Source of the DNA: an uncultured Bilophila sp. | Lineage (GTDB): Bacteria; Desulfobacterota; Desulfovibrionia; Desulfovibrionales; Desulfovibrionaceae | DNA: 64,000 nt | NCBI GenBank assembly: GCA_902373525.1 | Contig: CABKMN010000008.1 | Coordinates: forward strand, 1-64,000 | Reading direction: 5' to 3' | Part shown: piece by piece, positions 50,826-59,750 of the stretch | Layout: the number at the start of each line of letters is the position of its first letter | How positions within the stretch are numbered: position 1 is the first letter of the stretch | Notes under the pieces: model-generated | The model's input: the letters and a program-made list of their open reading frames with translations, nothing else | Databases searched by the model: none | Told to the model about the DNA's origin: nothing | Made by a program: the position numbers and the translations under genes

Positions 50826-51806
50826 ATGAAGACGAATCTGCTTCGGATGGTCCGCACCGGCATCGCCGCGACCGCGGCCCTGCTTTGCGCCCTGCCGTTT
50901 CAGGCTGCGGCCGAAGACTACCCGAGCCGCCCGATCACCTTGATCATGCCTTTCGGCGCGGGCAACGCCCCCGACACCGCCGCCCGGATCATCGGCGACT
51001 ACCTACAGCGCAAGCACAACATCACGCTGCTCATCACCAGCAAGCCCGGCGGCAGCGGCATCCCCGCGACGCTTGAAACCGTCCGCGCCCGTCCCGACGG
51101 CTACACCATCAGCCTGACCTCGGCCAACGTGCTGACCGTGGTCCCACAGTACAAAAAGTGCGGCTTCACGTACAAGGACCTCGCCCCGGTGGCGCAGGTC
51201 AACGTGTTCACGATGGGCTGGGGCGTCCGCGCCGATTCCGGCATCACCAGCGTACAGGACCTCATGGACAAGGCCAAGGCCGAACACGGCAAGTACAGCC
51301 TTGCCAGCCCCGGCGCGTTCACGGCCCAGCGCTTCTACCACGCCAACGTGATGAAGCTGTTCCCCGAATCCGATCTCCCCTACGTGGCCTATAACGGCGG
51401 TGCGGAAATCGTGACGGCGCTCCTCGGCAACCATATCTCCGCCGGGTTTACGCCCGTGGTGAACTTCAAGCCGCACAAGGACATTCGCGTCATCGGCGTG
51501 TGCAGTGCGCAGCGCGATCCCAACTATCCCGATGCGCCCACGTTCAAGGAACTGTTCGGTGACGGCTTCGTGTTCGACTCCGTGTACGGCATCGTGGCTC
51601 CGCTGAAGACCCCCAAGGACCGCATCGAACGTCTCCAGAATCTGATCAAGGAGGCGCTGGAGGACCCCGACGTCCAGGCCAAGTTCGCCAAGGTCAACAT
51701 GACCACCAACTACCTCTCCGCCGACGCATTCGGCAAGGTGATCGAAGGCTACTACAAGCTCTTTGAAGAACCCATCCGCAAGGCCAAGGAAGCGGAAAAG
51801 AAGTAA
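50826..51806 (+). CDS. tctC: TTT-family periplasmic binding protein (TctC/Bug type)
   Basis: A 326-residue secreted protein from ATG 50826 behind AGGAGG. A signal peptide ends AAAEDYPSRP. Bug-fold motifs are ITLIMPFGAGNAPDTAARII, NKPGG-like SKPGGSGIP, VPQYKKCGFTYKDLAPVAQV and LEDPDVQAKFAKVNMT. It captures the substrate (often a carboxylate) and passes it to TctAB. The ligand is unknown; the ATC-hydrolase neighbour suggests a sulfur- or nitrogen-containing acid. A terminator follows. Confidence 0.9.
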   Translation: MKTNLLRMVRTGIAATAALLCALPFQAAAEDYPSRPITLIMPFGAGNAPDTAARIIGDYLQRKHNITLLITSKPGGSGIPATLETVRARPDGYTISLTSANVLTVVPQYKKCGFTYKDLAPVAQVNVFTMGWGVRADSGITSVQDLMDKAKAEHGKYSLASPGAFTAQRFYHANVMKLFPESDLPYVAYNGGAEIVTALLGNHISAGFTPVVNFKPHKDIRVIGVCSAQRDPNYPDAPTFKELFGDGFVFDSVYGIVAPLKTPKDRIERLQNLIKEALEDPDVQAKFAKVNMTTNYLSADAFGKVIEGYYKLFEEPIRKAKEAEKK

Positions 51807-51824
51807 GGCCGCCTTTCATCAGGA

Positions 51825-51850
51825 AGCCGTCCTCAGGGGCGGCTTTTTTG
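51825..51850 (+). terminator. Terminator of the TTT operon
   Basis: Stem GCCGTCC / GGGGCGGC with a 3-4-base loop, followed by six T residues. Confidence 0.75.
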
Positions 51851-52313
51851 TTTTTGGGAAGGGGTGGTCCGTAAGCGAGCCTTTCCCAAAAGGCGGGGCA
51901 GGGCGGTGGAAAGCGTGTATGTGCCCAAATGAACATCGGTTTTTCCGCAAATCGCCGCGAGTCAGGCGGACGCTGCGTATTTCCGCAACCGTACGCGGTC
52001 CCTTTTGCAGGGAGGATGGGCGCGGCGGGCTCGTCTCGGGAAGAGGCGAAAAGGGTTCGATTGCGTTGGTGAGCGGGGCCGTTGCGTTCGCCCGGTGGGG
52101 AGATGCTGCGGCGTGAAAGACGTATCCGGCATCCCCCGCCGTTCAGGGCGTTCTTTCGAAATCGTTTTTCCTTGTCCCCCCGGAGCACAACGCAGTGAGG
52201 CTTTTTTTCTTTCCGCTTGTCTTTTTTTCGTGGCGGTGCGAAACTTAAAAAGACTAATGATACAAATAAGATATACATATAAAAGCATATAGCCTTTTCT
52301 ATTGGAGACCCTT
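51851..52313. other. Upstream region of the sigma-54 activator
   Basis: About 460 bases, GC-rich on the left, AT-rich near the right (AAAAAGACTAATGATACAAATA region), where the promoter should lie. The ribosome site TTGGAG is at 52302. No gene is supported in the left part. Confidence 0.45.
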
Positions 52314-53822
52314 ATGAGATCGGAAATCCGTGCCACTGTCCCGCTGTGGATCAATACCCCTCTCGAACCGCCTCTCCCTGCGGACTCCCCCGTCACCGAA
52401 CGCTGGCGCCTCGTGCAAAAGCACCTTCCCCCGCTGGCGGAACTGCTGGATGTGGAAATCGTCATCATGAACGCGGAAGGCTACTGCGTAGGGGGGACCG
52501 GTCCCTATCTGCTCGGGGTCGGGTTCAGGATGCCGGCGGACAACGCGCTGACCTACAGTTTGCATTCCGGCCAGAGCTCCATGGTGCTGACTCCCGGCAA
52601 GGAGGAAGTCTGCCGCGGCTGCTCCGGCAAAGGGGTTTGCGCGGATGTCGCCAACTTCACGGGCCCGGTGGTGATCGAAAACGACATCGTCGCGGTCGTG
52701 CAGATCGTGGCCTTCACCGACAACCAGCGCGCCGAACTGTTGATGAAGGCGGAAAAGGCCTTTGAGCTCATCAGTCAGATCATCGGTTTCGCTTGGGCGC
52801 GCGGCCGTGACGTGGAACCGCTTCCCGAGCGCCCGCACGACGACCGTTTTCCCAACATCATCGGTGAAAGCAAGGCCATCCTGCGGCTCAAGGCGGCCAT
52901 TTTGAAAGCCGCCGCCACGACCGCCACCGTCCTCATTCAGGGAGAATCGGGGACGGGCAAGGAACTGGTCGCGCAGGCGATCCATGCCAACAGCCAGCGG
53001 CATACGGGGCCGTTCGTCGCCATCAACTGCGGGGCGATCCCGGAATCGCTCATGGAAAGCGAACTGTTCGGCTATGAGCCCGGCGCATTTTCCGGCGCGA
53101 ACAGCGGCGGCCAGAAGGGGCTTCTGGAGCAGGCGCACAAGGGGACGTTCTTTCTGGATGAGGTATCCGAGATGCCCATGCCGCTTCAGGTCAAGCTGCT
53201 GCGGGTGTTGCAGGAGCGCGTGGTCCGGCGCGTCGGCGGAAAGGTCAACCACAGCGTGGACATCCGCATCATCGCCGCCAGCAACAGGAACCTCCGGGAA
53301 CTGGTGGCGCAGGGGGCGTTCCGCGAAGACCTGTTTTTCCGGCTGGACGTCATCCCGCTGTTCGTTCCTCCGCTTCGGGAACGGCAGGGCGACATCCGGC
53401 TGCTGGTAGCCCATTTCCTCCAGTCGTTCAGCCGCGAGCGGAGCTGTACCTATCGGGTCGCCACCGAACTCATGCATGCGTTCGAAGCCTACCCGTGGCC
53501 CGGCAACGTGCGCGAACTGAAAAATTTTGTGGAATACGGCGTCGGATTCTGCGAACACGGCGTCCTGACGCTGGACCTCATGGATTCGCGTTTCAAGACG
53601 GCGAACATGCCGCCCGTCAAAACGGAACAGCGCATGCCGCCCGCGCCGCCGGAGTCCGGGCGCGATACGGCGGAGTACGATAAGATCATCCGTCTCCTTG
53701 AGCGTTACGGACAACACACGGAGGGGAAGAAGCAGACCGCCGCCGAGCTGGGAATCAGCCTCGCCACGCTTTACCGCAGGATGGGGCAACTGGGCCTCAC
53801 GGCGAAAAAACATGTCAGATGA
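52314..53822 (+). CDS. Sigma-54-dependent activator (NtrC/Fis family)
   Basis: A 502-residue regulator from ATG 52314, with TTGGAG just before it. The N-terminal sensory region (1-175) has a Cys cluster [11 protein letters not shown] that may bind a metal or sense redox. The AAA+ domain carries Walker [15 protein letters not shown] (variant of GAFTGA, contact with sigma-54), [10 protein letters not shown] as Walker B and [12 protein letters not shown]-terminal Fis-type HTH ([20 protein letters not shown]) follows. It lies 500 bases beyond tctC in the same direction and probably activates the sigma-54 promoter at 48153. GAFSGA is used by other functional activators. Confidence 0.85.
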   Translation: MRSEIRATVPLWINTPLEPPLPADSPVTERWRLVQKHLPPLAELLDVEIVIMNAEGYCVGGTGPYLLGVGFRMPADNALTYSLHSGQSSMVLTPGKEEVCRGCSGKGVCADVANFTGPVVIENDIVAVVQIVAFTDNQRAELLMKAEKAFELISQIIGFAWARGRDVEPLPERPHDDRFPNIIGESKAILRLKAAILKAAATTATVLIQGESGTGKELVAQAIHANSQRHTGPFVAINCGAIPESLMESELFGYEPGAFSGANSGGQKGLLEQAHKGTFFLDEVSEMPMPLQVKLLRVLQERVVRRVGGKVNHSVDIRIIAASNRNLRELVAQGAFREDLFFRLDVIPLFVPPLRERQGDIRLLVAHFLQSFSRERSCTYRVATELMHAFEAYPWPGNVRELKNFVEYGVGFCEHGVLTLDLMDSRFKTANMPPVKTEQRMPPAPPESGRDTAEYDKIIRLLERYGQHTEGKKQTAAELGISLATLYRRMGQLGLTAKKHVR

Positions 53823-54027
53823 TGTGGGTGAGGGGGCTGCCCGTGCAGCGGGGAGAACGTATGCCGGATGACTGCGTTCGCTTGCACGACGCCCGGCAAA
53901 AGCCGCTCACGCGCTTCCGTCCGTCAGGGAGCGCGCGGGCATATCGTAACGGATGATGTCGGAGGCATGCCGTGCCCGCTGCGAATACTCCGCCTGACCG
54001 CGATTCATCCATGCGGTTGATGCGGAA

Positions 54028-54061
54028 GGGGACATCCCATTACGGGACGTCCCCTTTTTTC
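54028..54061 (+). terminator. Rho-independent terminator
   Basis: Arms GGGGAC(A)TCCC / GGGA(C)GTCCCC with a 5-base loop, followed by six T residues. It lies 200 bases downstream of the sigma-54 activator. Confidence 0.8.
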
Positions 54062-54786
54062 GTGCGTGCGGAATCCTGTGTGCTCTGGGCCTGACCGGGC
54101 TCCCTTGCCGGTCCCACAACCTGCCGTCCGTACGACCGCACGGTACGTATTCCATTGGGGCGTCCCGATTCGCCGGTTGGTCAAGCCGGTATCACAATGG
54201 AGGGACCGGCTGATGGGAGCGGCGGGCGGCTTTGGCCGTAGTTTCTGTTTGCATTGTGAAAAAACAGCCAATTGTTTCCGTAGGCACCACTGTGTCGAGG
54301 GCGATCCGCCCCTGATGTGCTAACCCCCTTCATTCCTGTTCTTATCGCGTAACCTTTTTTTCTAGGTCCCGCCCGAGTGATTGGAAGGTATGCGTGTAAT
54401 ACGCTGTAATCAATCAAAATAGTTTATCGGTGATGCACGCTGATTTTCATATGTCCATCCGCCGGAAGCCTTTTCCCTTCCTCGTTCCTGAAAGCCTCAC
54501 CTCCTGCCGTGAGCCGGTGGGGACATCCCGGAAGTCTTCGTGAATTCCTTTTTTTTCAATGCAATACAAGAAAAAATCAGGAAAATCTCCCGATCTGTTG
54601 ACATGGGTGGGCAGTTATGTGAAAAGCGTAATGAACGATTGTCGACATTTATACATTCGACAAATAAAAACAGTGAGGAGTGGGCACAGGAAAAACGGCG
54701 CGACCGCAACTGTAACTAGGGAAAACAATTCCGTAAGCTCAAAAACAGCGGCTCCGGCGGACGGAGCGCGAGAGATGGAGGAGCGT
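54062..54786. other. Long leader region of the symporter gene
   Basis: About 725 bases, GC-rich first and AT-rich after about 54330. The AT-rich half holds the palindromic site at 54639-54663 and possible promoters. The ATG codons before 54787 lack good ribosome sites; GGAGGAG lies just before 54787. No riboswitch was recognised. Confidence 0.45.
54639..54663. promoter_or_regulatory. Candidate GntR operator upstream of the symporter gene
   Basis: TTGTCGA (54639-54645) and TCGACAA (54657-54663) form an inverted repeat with 11 bases between. The left arm plus following bases, TTGTCGACATTTA, is identical to part of the palindrome at 57409-57443. Confidence 0.6.
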
Positions 54787-56016
54787 ATGAAGGGTTCCCG
54801 CATGAGTCTGCCAACACAAATGGCAATCGGTATGGTCCTCGGCATCATCGCCGGAGCAATCACTCCGGCAGTGGGTTTTGATCCTTCCTATTACAAACCC
54901 GTCGGACAGTTGTTCATCAACCTTGTGCGGATGGTCGTCGTCCCGCTGGTGCTGACCACGCTCGTGGCCGGGGCGGCAAGCGTCGGGGACGTCAGCAAGC
55001 TCGGGCGCGTGGCGGGAAAGACGCTGGTTTACTACCTTGCGACCACGGGCATCGCCGTGGTCGTCGGCCTTGTGCTCGCCAACATCTTCCAGCCCGGCAA
55101 CGGCCTTTCCATCGCCACGGAAGGGCTGAAGGCCAAGGAAGTGACGCCTCCCACGCTCGTCAGCGTCTTCCTCAACATCGTTCCGATCAATCCGATGGAA
55201 GCCCTCTCCAAGGGCAACATGCTGCAAATCATCTTCTTCGCCCTCCTCTTCGGTTTCGGCCTCAGCGTCATCGGCGAGAAGGGAAAGTCCGTTCTGCATT
55301 TCTTTGACGGTGCGGCGGACGTGATGATCAAGGTTACGGGATTCGTCATGCTGTACGCTCCGATAGGCGTGTTCGGCCTCATGGCGTATACGGTGAGCAT
55401 GCACGGCCTGAGCGTGCTCCTGCCGCTCATCAAGCTCGTTTTGGTCATGTATCTGGCGTGCATCCTTCAGATACTCCTCGTCTACCTGCCCTGTATCAGG
55501 GTGACGGGCCTCACCCCGCGCCAATTCCTCAGGGGCATCGCCTCTTCCATGATGATCGCCTTTACCACGTGTTCCAGCGCGGCCGCCCTGTCCACCACCC
55601 TCCTCAGCGTGCAGAAGCTCGGGGCGTCCCGCTCCGTGTCCAGTTTCTCCATCCCGCTCGGCAACACCATCAACATGGACGGTGCGGCGATTTACATGGG
55701 GATCGCGGCGATCTTCGCGGCTGAAGTCTACGGCATTCCCATGCCGCTCGATAAGCAGCTCACCGTCATCCTGCTGGCCATCCTCGCCTCCATCGGTTCG
55801 ATGGGCGTACCCGGCGCGGCGCTTATCATGATCACGATGGTCTTTACGCAGGTCGGCATCCCGCTGGAAGCCATCGCGCTCGTCGCCGGCGTCGACAGGA
55901 TCATGGACATGGCCCGTACCACCATCAACGTGCTCGGCGACGCCACCGGGGCCTTGTTCGTTTCCAAGCTGGAAAACGACTTCGACCCTGAGCGTGGCCG
56001 GCTCATGGAACAGTAA
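54787..56016 (+). CDS. Dicarboxylate/amino-acid:cation symporter (DAACS family)
   Basis: A 409-residue transporter from ATG 54787 behind GGAGG; upstream in-frame Mets have no ribosome site. Family core: INLVRMVVVPLVLTTLVAGA, the serine-rich re-entrant loop TTCSSAAALSTTLLSV and PLGNTINMDGAAIYMGIAAI (NMDGA in place of the usual NMDGT), then the end GVDRIMDMARTTINVLGDA. Members import glutamate, aspartate, dicarboxylates, L-cystine or related acidic amino acids with H+ or Na+. The clustered racemase and cysteate/cysteine lyase suggest an acidic sulfur amino acid. It is 88 bases before the racemase gene. Confidence 0.85.
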   Translation: MKGSRMSLPTQMAIGMVLGIIAGAITPAVGFDPSYYKPVGQLFINLVRMVVVPLVLTTLVAGAASVGDVSKLGRVAGKTLVYYLATTGIAVVVGLVLANIFQPGNGLSIATEGLKAKEVTPPTLVSVFLNIVPINPMEALSKGNMLQIIFFALLFGFGLSVIGEKGKSVLHFFDGAADVMIKVTGFVMLYAPIGVFGLMAYTVSMHGLSVLLPLIKLVLVMYLACILQILLVYLPCIRVTGLTPRQFLRGIASSMMIAFTTCSSAAALSTTLLSVQKLGASRSVSSFSIPLGNTINMDGAAIYMGIAAIFAAEVYGIPMPLDKQLTVILLAILASIGSMGVPGAALIMITMVFTQVGIPLEAIALVAGVDRIMDMARTTINVLGDATGALFVSKLENDFDPERGRLMEQ

Positions 56017-56104
56017 CGTCCATTGTTCGTCCGGGAATTCCCCCTTCCCGGACGTTCATCCGCCGCGGAAGGTTTCTTCCGCGGCCCCCCAAAGGGCACA
56101 TATC

Positions 56105-56863
56105 ATGCAACAGGAAAAAAGAATCGGCGTAGTCGGCGGGGTAGGGCCCTATGCGGGGCTTGATCTGGTGCGAAAGCTGTTTGACCACACCCAAGCCACC
56201 TGCGATCAGCAGCATCTGCCGGTCATGCTGTACTCCTTCCCCGGTCAGATTGCGGATCGTCCGGATTTTCTGCTCCACGGAGCGCCGATCAATCCGGGCG
56301 AGGCGCTCGGCGCGATCATGGCCGAGCTTGCGGAGGCCGGAGCAACGGTCATAGGAATGCCCTGCAATACGGCCCACAGCCCGCGCATCCTTGAGGTGGC
56401 GCTGGACAGACTGGCCGCCGCAGGGCGGGCCGTACGCTTTGTCCATATGATCGATTCCGTTGTGCGCCACGTCAGGACCCTGTGCGGGGAAGGCGCGCGC
56501 ATCGGCATCCTGAGCACGGTGGCGACGCTGGAAACCCGTCTCTATCAGGACAGCCTGCAACGGGCCGGGCTGGTGCCCATGCACCCGGATCAGGAAGGAA
56601 GCCGGCGGGTGCAGGAGGCCATCAGCAACCGGGAGTACGGCATCAAGGCGCATTCCAATCCGGTACTCGGCCATGCCCGCAGCCTGCTGGAAGAGGAGGC
56701 GAGACGGCTGGCGGAAGCGCAAGCCGATGCCGTCATCCTCGGCTGCACCGAAATTCCGCTTGCCCTCCCCGAAAAAACGCTGTTCGGGATTCCGCTCATC
56801 GACGCCACCGACGTTTTGGCAAGCGAAATGGTCAGGGCCTTTGCTCCCGAAAAACTCCAGTAA
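56105..56863 (+). CDS. Aspartate/glutamate racemase family protein
   Basis: A 252-residue two-domain racemase from ATG 56105. Both catalytic cysteines are present: GMPCNTAH (near residue 87) and LGCTEIPLAL (near residue 213). GGVGPYAGLDLVRK is at the N-terminus. The family acts on aspartate, glutamate and similar acidic amino acids without PLP. In context it may interconvert D- and L-cysteate, or aspartate used as analogue. It is co-directional with the symporter and RidA genes. Confidence 0.82.
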   Translation: MQQEKRIGVVGGVGPYAGLDLVRKLFDHTQATCDQQHLPVMLYSFPGQIADRPDFLLHGAPINPGEALGAIMAELAEAGATVIGMPCNTAHSPRILEVALDRLAAAGRAVRFVHMIDSVVRHVRTLCGEGARIGILSTVATLETRLYQDSLQRAGLVPMHPDQEGSRRVQEAISNREYGIKAHSNPVLGHARSLLEEEARRLAEAQADAVILGCTEIPLALPEKTLFGIPLIDATDVLASEMVRAFAPEKLQ

Positions 56864-56920
56864 CCGCCGTGAGCGCTCCGTTTGGCGAGGGCGCTCCAAC
56901 ATACGAACAGGAGAAACGTC

Positions 56921-57298
56921 ATGAAAACCATCTTGGCAACGGCCAAGGCCCCCGCAGCCATCGGCCCGTATTCTCAGGGAATCAAATCCGGTGAAACGCT
57001 GTACCTCTCCGGTCAGCTCGGCATTGATCCCGCCACGGGGAAACTTGCCGAAGGGGTCGGCGCCCAGACGGAACAGAGCCTGAAAAACGTCCGGTCGCTC
57101 CTTGCCGAAGCGGGGGCGTCGGTCGAAGACGTGGTCAAGGTCACTGTCTTCATCGCCGACATGGAAGATTTCCCTCTGGTCAACGCCGCCTATTCCAAGG
57201 TGTTTACGGTCAACCCTCCCGCCCGTTCCTGCGTGGCCGTCAAGGCGCTTCCCCTCGGCGGAGCCGTGGAGATCGAAGTGACGGCTGTTGTCCGATAA
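56921..57298 (+). CDS. ridA: RidA-family enamine/imine deaminase
   Basis: A 125-residue RidA protein from ATG 56921 behind CAGGAG. It has IGPYSQGIKSGETLYLSGQLG, the Arg in PPARSCVAVKALPLGGAVEI and the C-terminal EVTAVVR strand, close to the classical RidA sequence. It hydrolyses 2-aminoacrylate and related imines to keto acids. In this locus it would clear 2-aminoacrylate released by the PLP-dependent cysteate/cysteine lyase encoded 200 bases downstream. Confidence 0.9.
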   Translation: MKTILATAKAPAAIGPYSQGIKSGETLYLSGQLGIDPATGKLAEGVGAQTEQSLKNVRSLLAEAGASVEDVVKVTVFIADMEDFPLVNAAYSKVFTVNPPARSCVAVKALPLGGAVEIEVTAVVR

Positions 57299-57408
57299 CG
57301 GGTACGGCACGTTCTTTTTCCAGACGTTGCGGCAATCCGTCCGCGCTGGGAAAGGCGTACCCAGGAAGAGTGCCGTTGTTTCGCTTGACAAGAGACAATG
57401 CCGGTGAC

Positions 57409-57443
57409 ATGGTTTAAATGTCGATTGTCGACATTTAAACCAT
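57409..57443. promoter_or_regulatory. 35-bp perfect palindrome upstream of the lyase gene
   Basis: Arms ATGGTTTAAATGTCGA (57409-57424) and TCGACATTTAAACCAT (57428-57443) with centre TTG. It lies 58 bases before the lyase start codon, where an operator would overlap the promoter. It shares TTGTCGACATTTA with 54639-54651. Probable binding site of the GntR regulator at 59087. Confidence 0.7.
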
Positions 57444-57500
57444 ACGCCCATTCACAAACGCTGTACCGAACAGCATAGAGAGACTCTCAGGAGGCCTGTT

Positions 57501-58502
57501 ATGAATCTCGCGAAGTTTCCCCGCCGTGGTTATGTGACCAGCGCCACCCCTCTGGAATTTCTTCCCCGCTTCTCCGAAGCCCTGAACGCGGGCATCAACG
57601 TGTACATCAAGCGTGACGACCTGCTTCCCGGCACTTCCGGCGGCAACAAGACCCGCAAGCTCGACTTCACCATGGCGGACGCCATCAATCAGGGCGCGGA
57701 CACCATCATCACCTGCGGGGCGGTGCAGTCCAACCATTGCCGCCTGACTCTCGCTTGGGCGGTCAAGGAAGGGCTTGATTGCCACCTCGTTCTCGAAGAA
57801 CGCGTGAAGGACAGCTACAACCCTGAGGCGTCCGGGAACAATTTCCTGTTTCAGCTCCTCGGCGTGAAGTCCGTCACGGTGGTGCCCGGTGGTTCGAATA
57901 TGCTGGAAGAAATGGAGAAGGTTGCCCAGAAGGTGCGCGGCGAAGGCAAGAAGCCGTACATCGTTCCCGGCGGCGCTTCCAACAAGATCGGCGCGCTGGG
58001 CTATGTCGGTTGCGCCGAAGAAACCCTGCGCCAGCTTTTTGAACTCGGCCTCTCCATTGATCACATGGTCGTTCCGAGCGGCAGCGCCGGTACGCATGCG
58101 GGCATCATCGCGGGCATGATCGGCAACAATGCGGGCATCCCGGTCACCGGCATCGGCGTCAACCGCAAAAAGCCCGTGCAGGAGGCCGCCGTGCTCAAAC
58201 TGGCCAACGAAACCCTTGCATATATCGGCACGGATGCCCGTGTCCCCGCCGAATCGGTCGTCGCTTTTGACGATTATGTCGGCCCCGGCTATTCCCTGCC
58301 CACCGATGCCATGGTGGAAGCCGTCAAGATGCTGGCCCGGACGGAAAGCATCCTGCTCGATCCGGTGTACTCCGGCAAGGCCATGTCCGGCCTGATCGAT
58401 CTGGCCCGCAAGGGGTACTTCAAGAAGGGCTCCAACGTTCTCTTCCTGCATACCGGCGGTTCCCCGGCGTTGTACGCCTATCTGCCCACCTTCCGCGTCT
58501 GA
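57501..58502 (+). CDS. PLP-dependent D-cysteine desulfhydrase / L-cysteate sulfo-lyase family enzyme
   Basis: A 333-residue fold-type II PLP enzyme from ATG 57501 behind AGGAGG. The PLP Lys is in TSGGNKTRKLDF (near 51). CGAVQSNHCRLT, VPSGSAGTHAGI, DDYVGPGYSLP and LDPVYSGKAMSGLIDL are all typical of the DcyD/CuyA/ACC-deaminase group. GGNKTRKL resembles my recollection of CuyA cysteate sulfo-lyases more than that of DcyD (GGNKLRKL). CuyA releases sulfite, NH3 and pyruvate from L-cysteate; DcyD releases H2S. Symporter, racemase and RidA neighbours suit either. For a sulfite-respiring bacterium the CuyA role is attractive but not proven. Confidence 0.8.
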   Translation: MNLAKFPRRGYVTSATPLEFLPRFSEALNAGINVYIKRDDLLPGTSGGNKTRKLDFTMADAINQGADTIITCGAVQSNHCRLTLAWAVKEGLDCHLVLEERVKDSYNPEASGNNFLFQLLGVKSVTVVPGGSNMLEEMEKVAQKVRGEGKKPYIVPGGASNKIGALGYVGCAEETLRQLFELGLSIDHMVVPSGSAGTHAGIIAGMIGNNAGIPVTGIGVNRKKPVQEAAVLKLANETLAYIGTDARVPAESVVAFDDYVGPGYSLPTDAMVEAVKMLARTESILLDPVYSGKAMSGLIDLARKGYFKKGSNVLFLHTGGSPALYAYLPTFRV

Positions 58503-58521
58503 TAGGTTTTCCCGTCCATTC

Positions 58522-58568
58522 AAGGCCGGAGCTTCCCGCATCGTGTGGGAAGGCTCCGGCCTTTTTTT
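58522..58568 (+). terminator. Terminator of the lyase gene
   Basis: Arms AGGCCGGAGC(C)TTCCC / GGGAA(G)GCTCCGGCCT with a 9-base loop, followed by seven T residues. Confidence 0.85.
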
Positions 58569-59086
58569 GTTTGGCTGTGTCATAGAAAATGGTTGATGCT
58601 TTATTCCTTGAAATGCCAAAGGAATAACCAATAAAATGCCCCAAGCCTGGATTCCACCGAGGGGAGAACTGGAGAAAAAGGTCGTATTTTCACCGTGCTG
58701 TGGAGATGAAACAACCACATCCTATGACAGAGCCTTTTGTTTTATACGACAAAGGATTGTCCTTCAACGTGTCGGTGGTCCAAGCTCTCCGGTTGCCGTT
58801 TTACGAATCGGCCACTCCGGCAACCAGTGGCCCGGAGCGGGGAGGCGCAAGCCTCCAAAGGCCCGTTGCCGGATTCCGGAGCGTTGCCTCGTCGCATAAG
58901 AAGCGTCCGCAGACGTCTCCCCGCGACCTCACCCTCAACCTGCTCCAATCCGGTACGCTTTAGACGGTTGCGCCCGTACGGTGTGCCCGTGTCGCCGTCC
59001 CTCTTGCACCGGAGGCCGAAAGCCCGTACATTTTGCCGATTCGCCGAGCCTTCGGACATGGGAGAAACGTATTGTTTGGAGCATCA
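58569..59086. other. Upstream region of the GntR gene
   Basis: About 520 bases without a supported gene. TTTTATACGACAAAGG near 58738 weakly resembles the palindrome half-site. TTTGGAGC precedes ATG 59087. Confidence 0.4.
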
Positions 59087-59743
59087 ATGGATTTCACGAA
59101 ACAGACTTACTGCAATCAGGTAGCAAGCTATATCCGTACGCTTATCCGGGAGGGAAAGCTGGAAATCGGCGCTCAGATCAAGGAAGCCTCCCTTGCGGAA
59201 CAGCTTGGAATCAGCCGTGCGCCCATTCGGGAGGCTCTGCAAACGCTGGTTCAGGAGGGACTCATCACTTCGGAGCCCCAGAAAGGCAAGTATGTCCGCC
59301 AGATGAGCTCAAAAGAAATCTATGACAGCTATGCCGTCGCGGGTATCCTCGAAGGGGCGGGCGTTGCCAGTTCCCTGTCGCTGTGGACGGAACAGGATAT
59401 GGAAAAATTCAAGGACGTCGCCCGGCAGATGAAAGAAAAGATCAGTTATGCCACCCTGCCCGGCGAGCTGGCCGAAATAGACGATCTGTTCCATACGACG
59501 CTGCTTTCCGCCTGCAACAACACCCGTCTCGTGGAAATGGCCCGCACATCCTGCGCTACGATCTCCAAATACCTGTACTACCAACACTGGATCACCATGT
59601 TCACGCCCAAGGAATTTTCCGATCGCCACCTCACCATCGCCGAAGCCGTGTATTCTCTTGACGGTGAGCACGTGGAAAGCGTCCTGCGCGAACACTACAA
59701 GGAGACGGGCCTGCGTATGGCCCAGTTCGGCAAGGCTGAGTGA
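59087..59743 (+). CDS. GntR-family regulator, FCD subfamily
   Basis: A 218-residue regulator from ATG 59087 behind TTTGGAG. The N-terminal winged helix contains IKEASLAEQLGISRAPIREA, the GntR hallmark. The all-helical C-terminal FCD domain has FHTTLLSACNNTRLVEMA and a His-rich metal/ligand region DRHLTIAEAVYSLDGEHVES. FCD regulators sense carboxylic or amino acids. It lies downstream of the lyase and probably controls the symporter-racemase-RidA unit and the lyase through the TTGTCGACATTTA-containing palindromes. Confidence 0.85.
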   Translation: MDFTKQTYCNQVASYIRTLIREGKLEIGAQIKEASLAEQLGISRAPIREALQTLVQEGLITSEPQKGKYVRQMSSKEIYDSYAVAGILEGAGVASSLSLWTEQDMEKFKDVARQMKEKISYATLPGELAEIDDLFHTTLLSACNNTRLVEMARTSCATISKYLYYQHWITMFTPKEFSDRHLTIAEAVYSLDGEHVESVLREHYKETGLRMAQFGKAE

Positions 59744-59750
59744 CGGCGGC

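Noticed and set aside
54662..54740. Possible cobalamin or other riboswitch before the symporter
   Set aside because: I could not find the conserved core or a terminator switch; only the palindromic operator is convincing.
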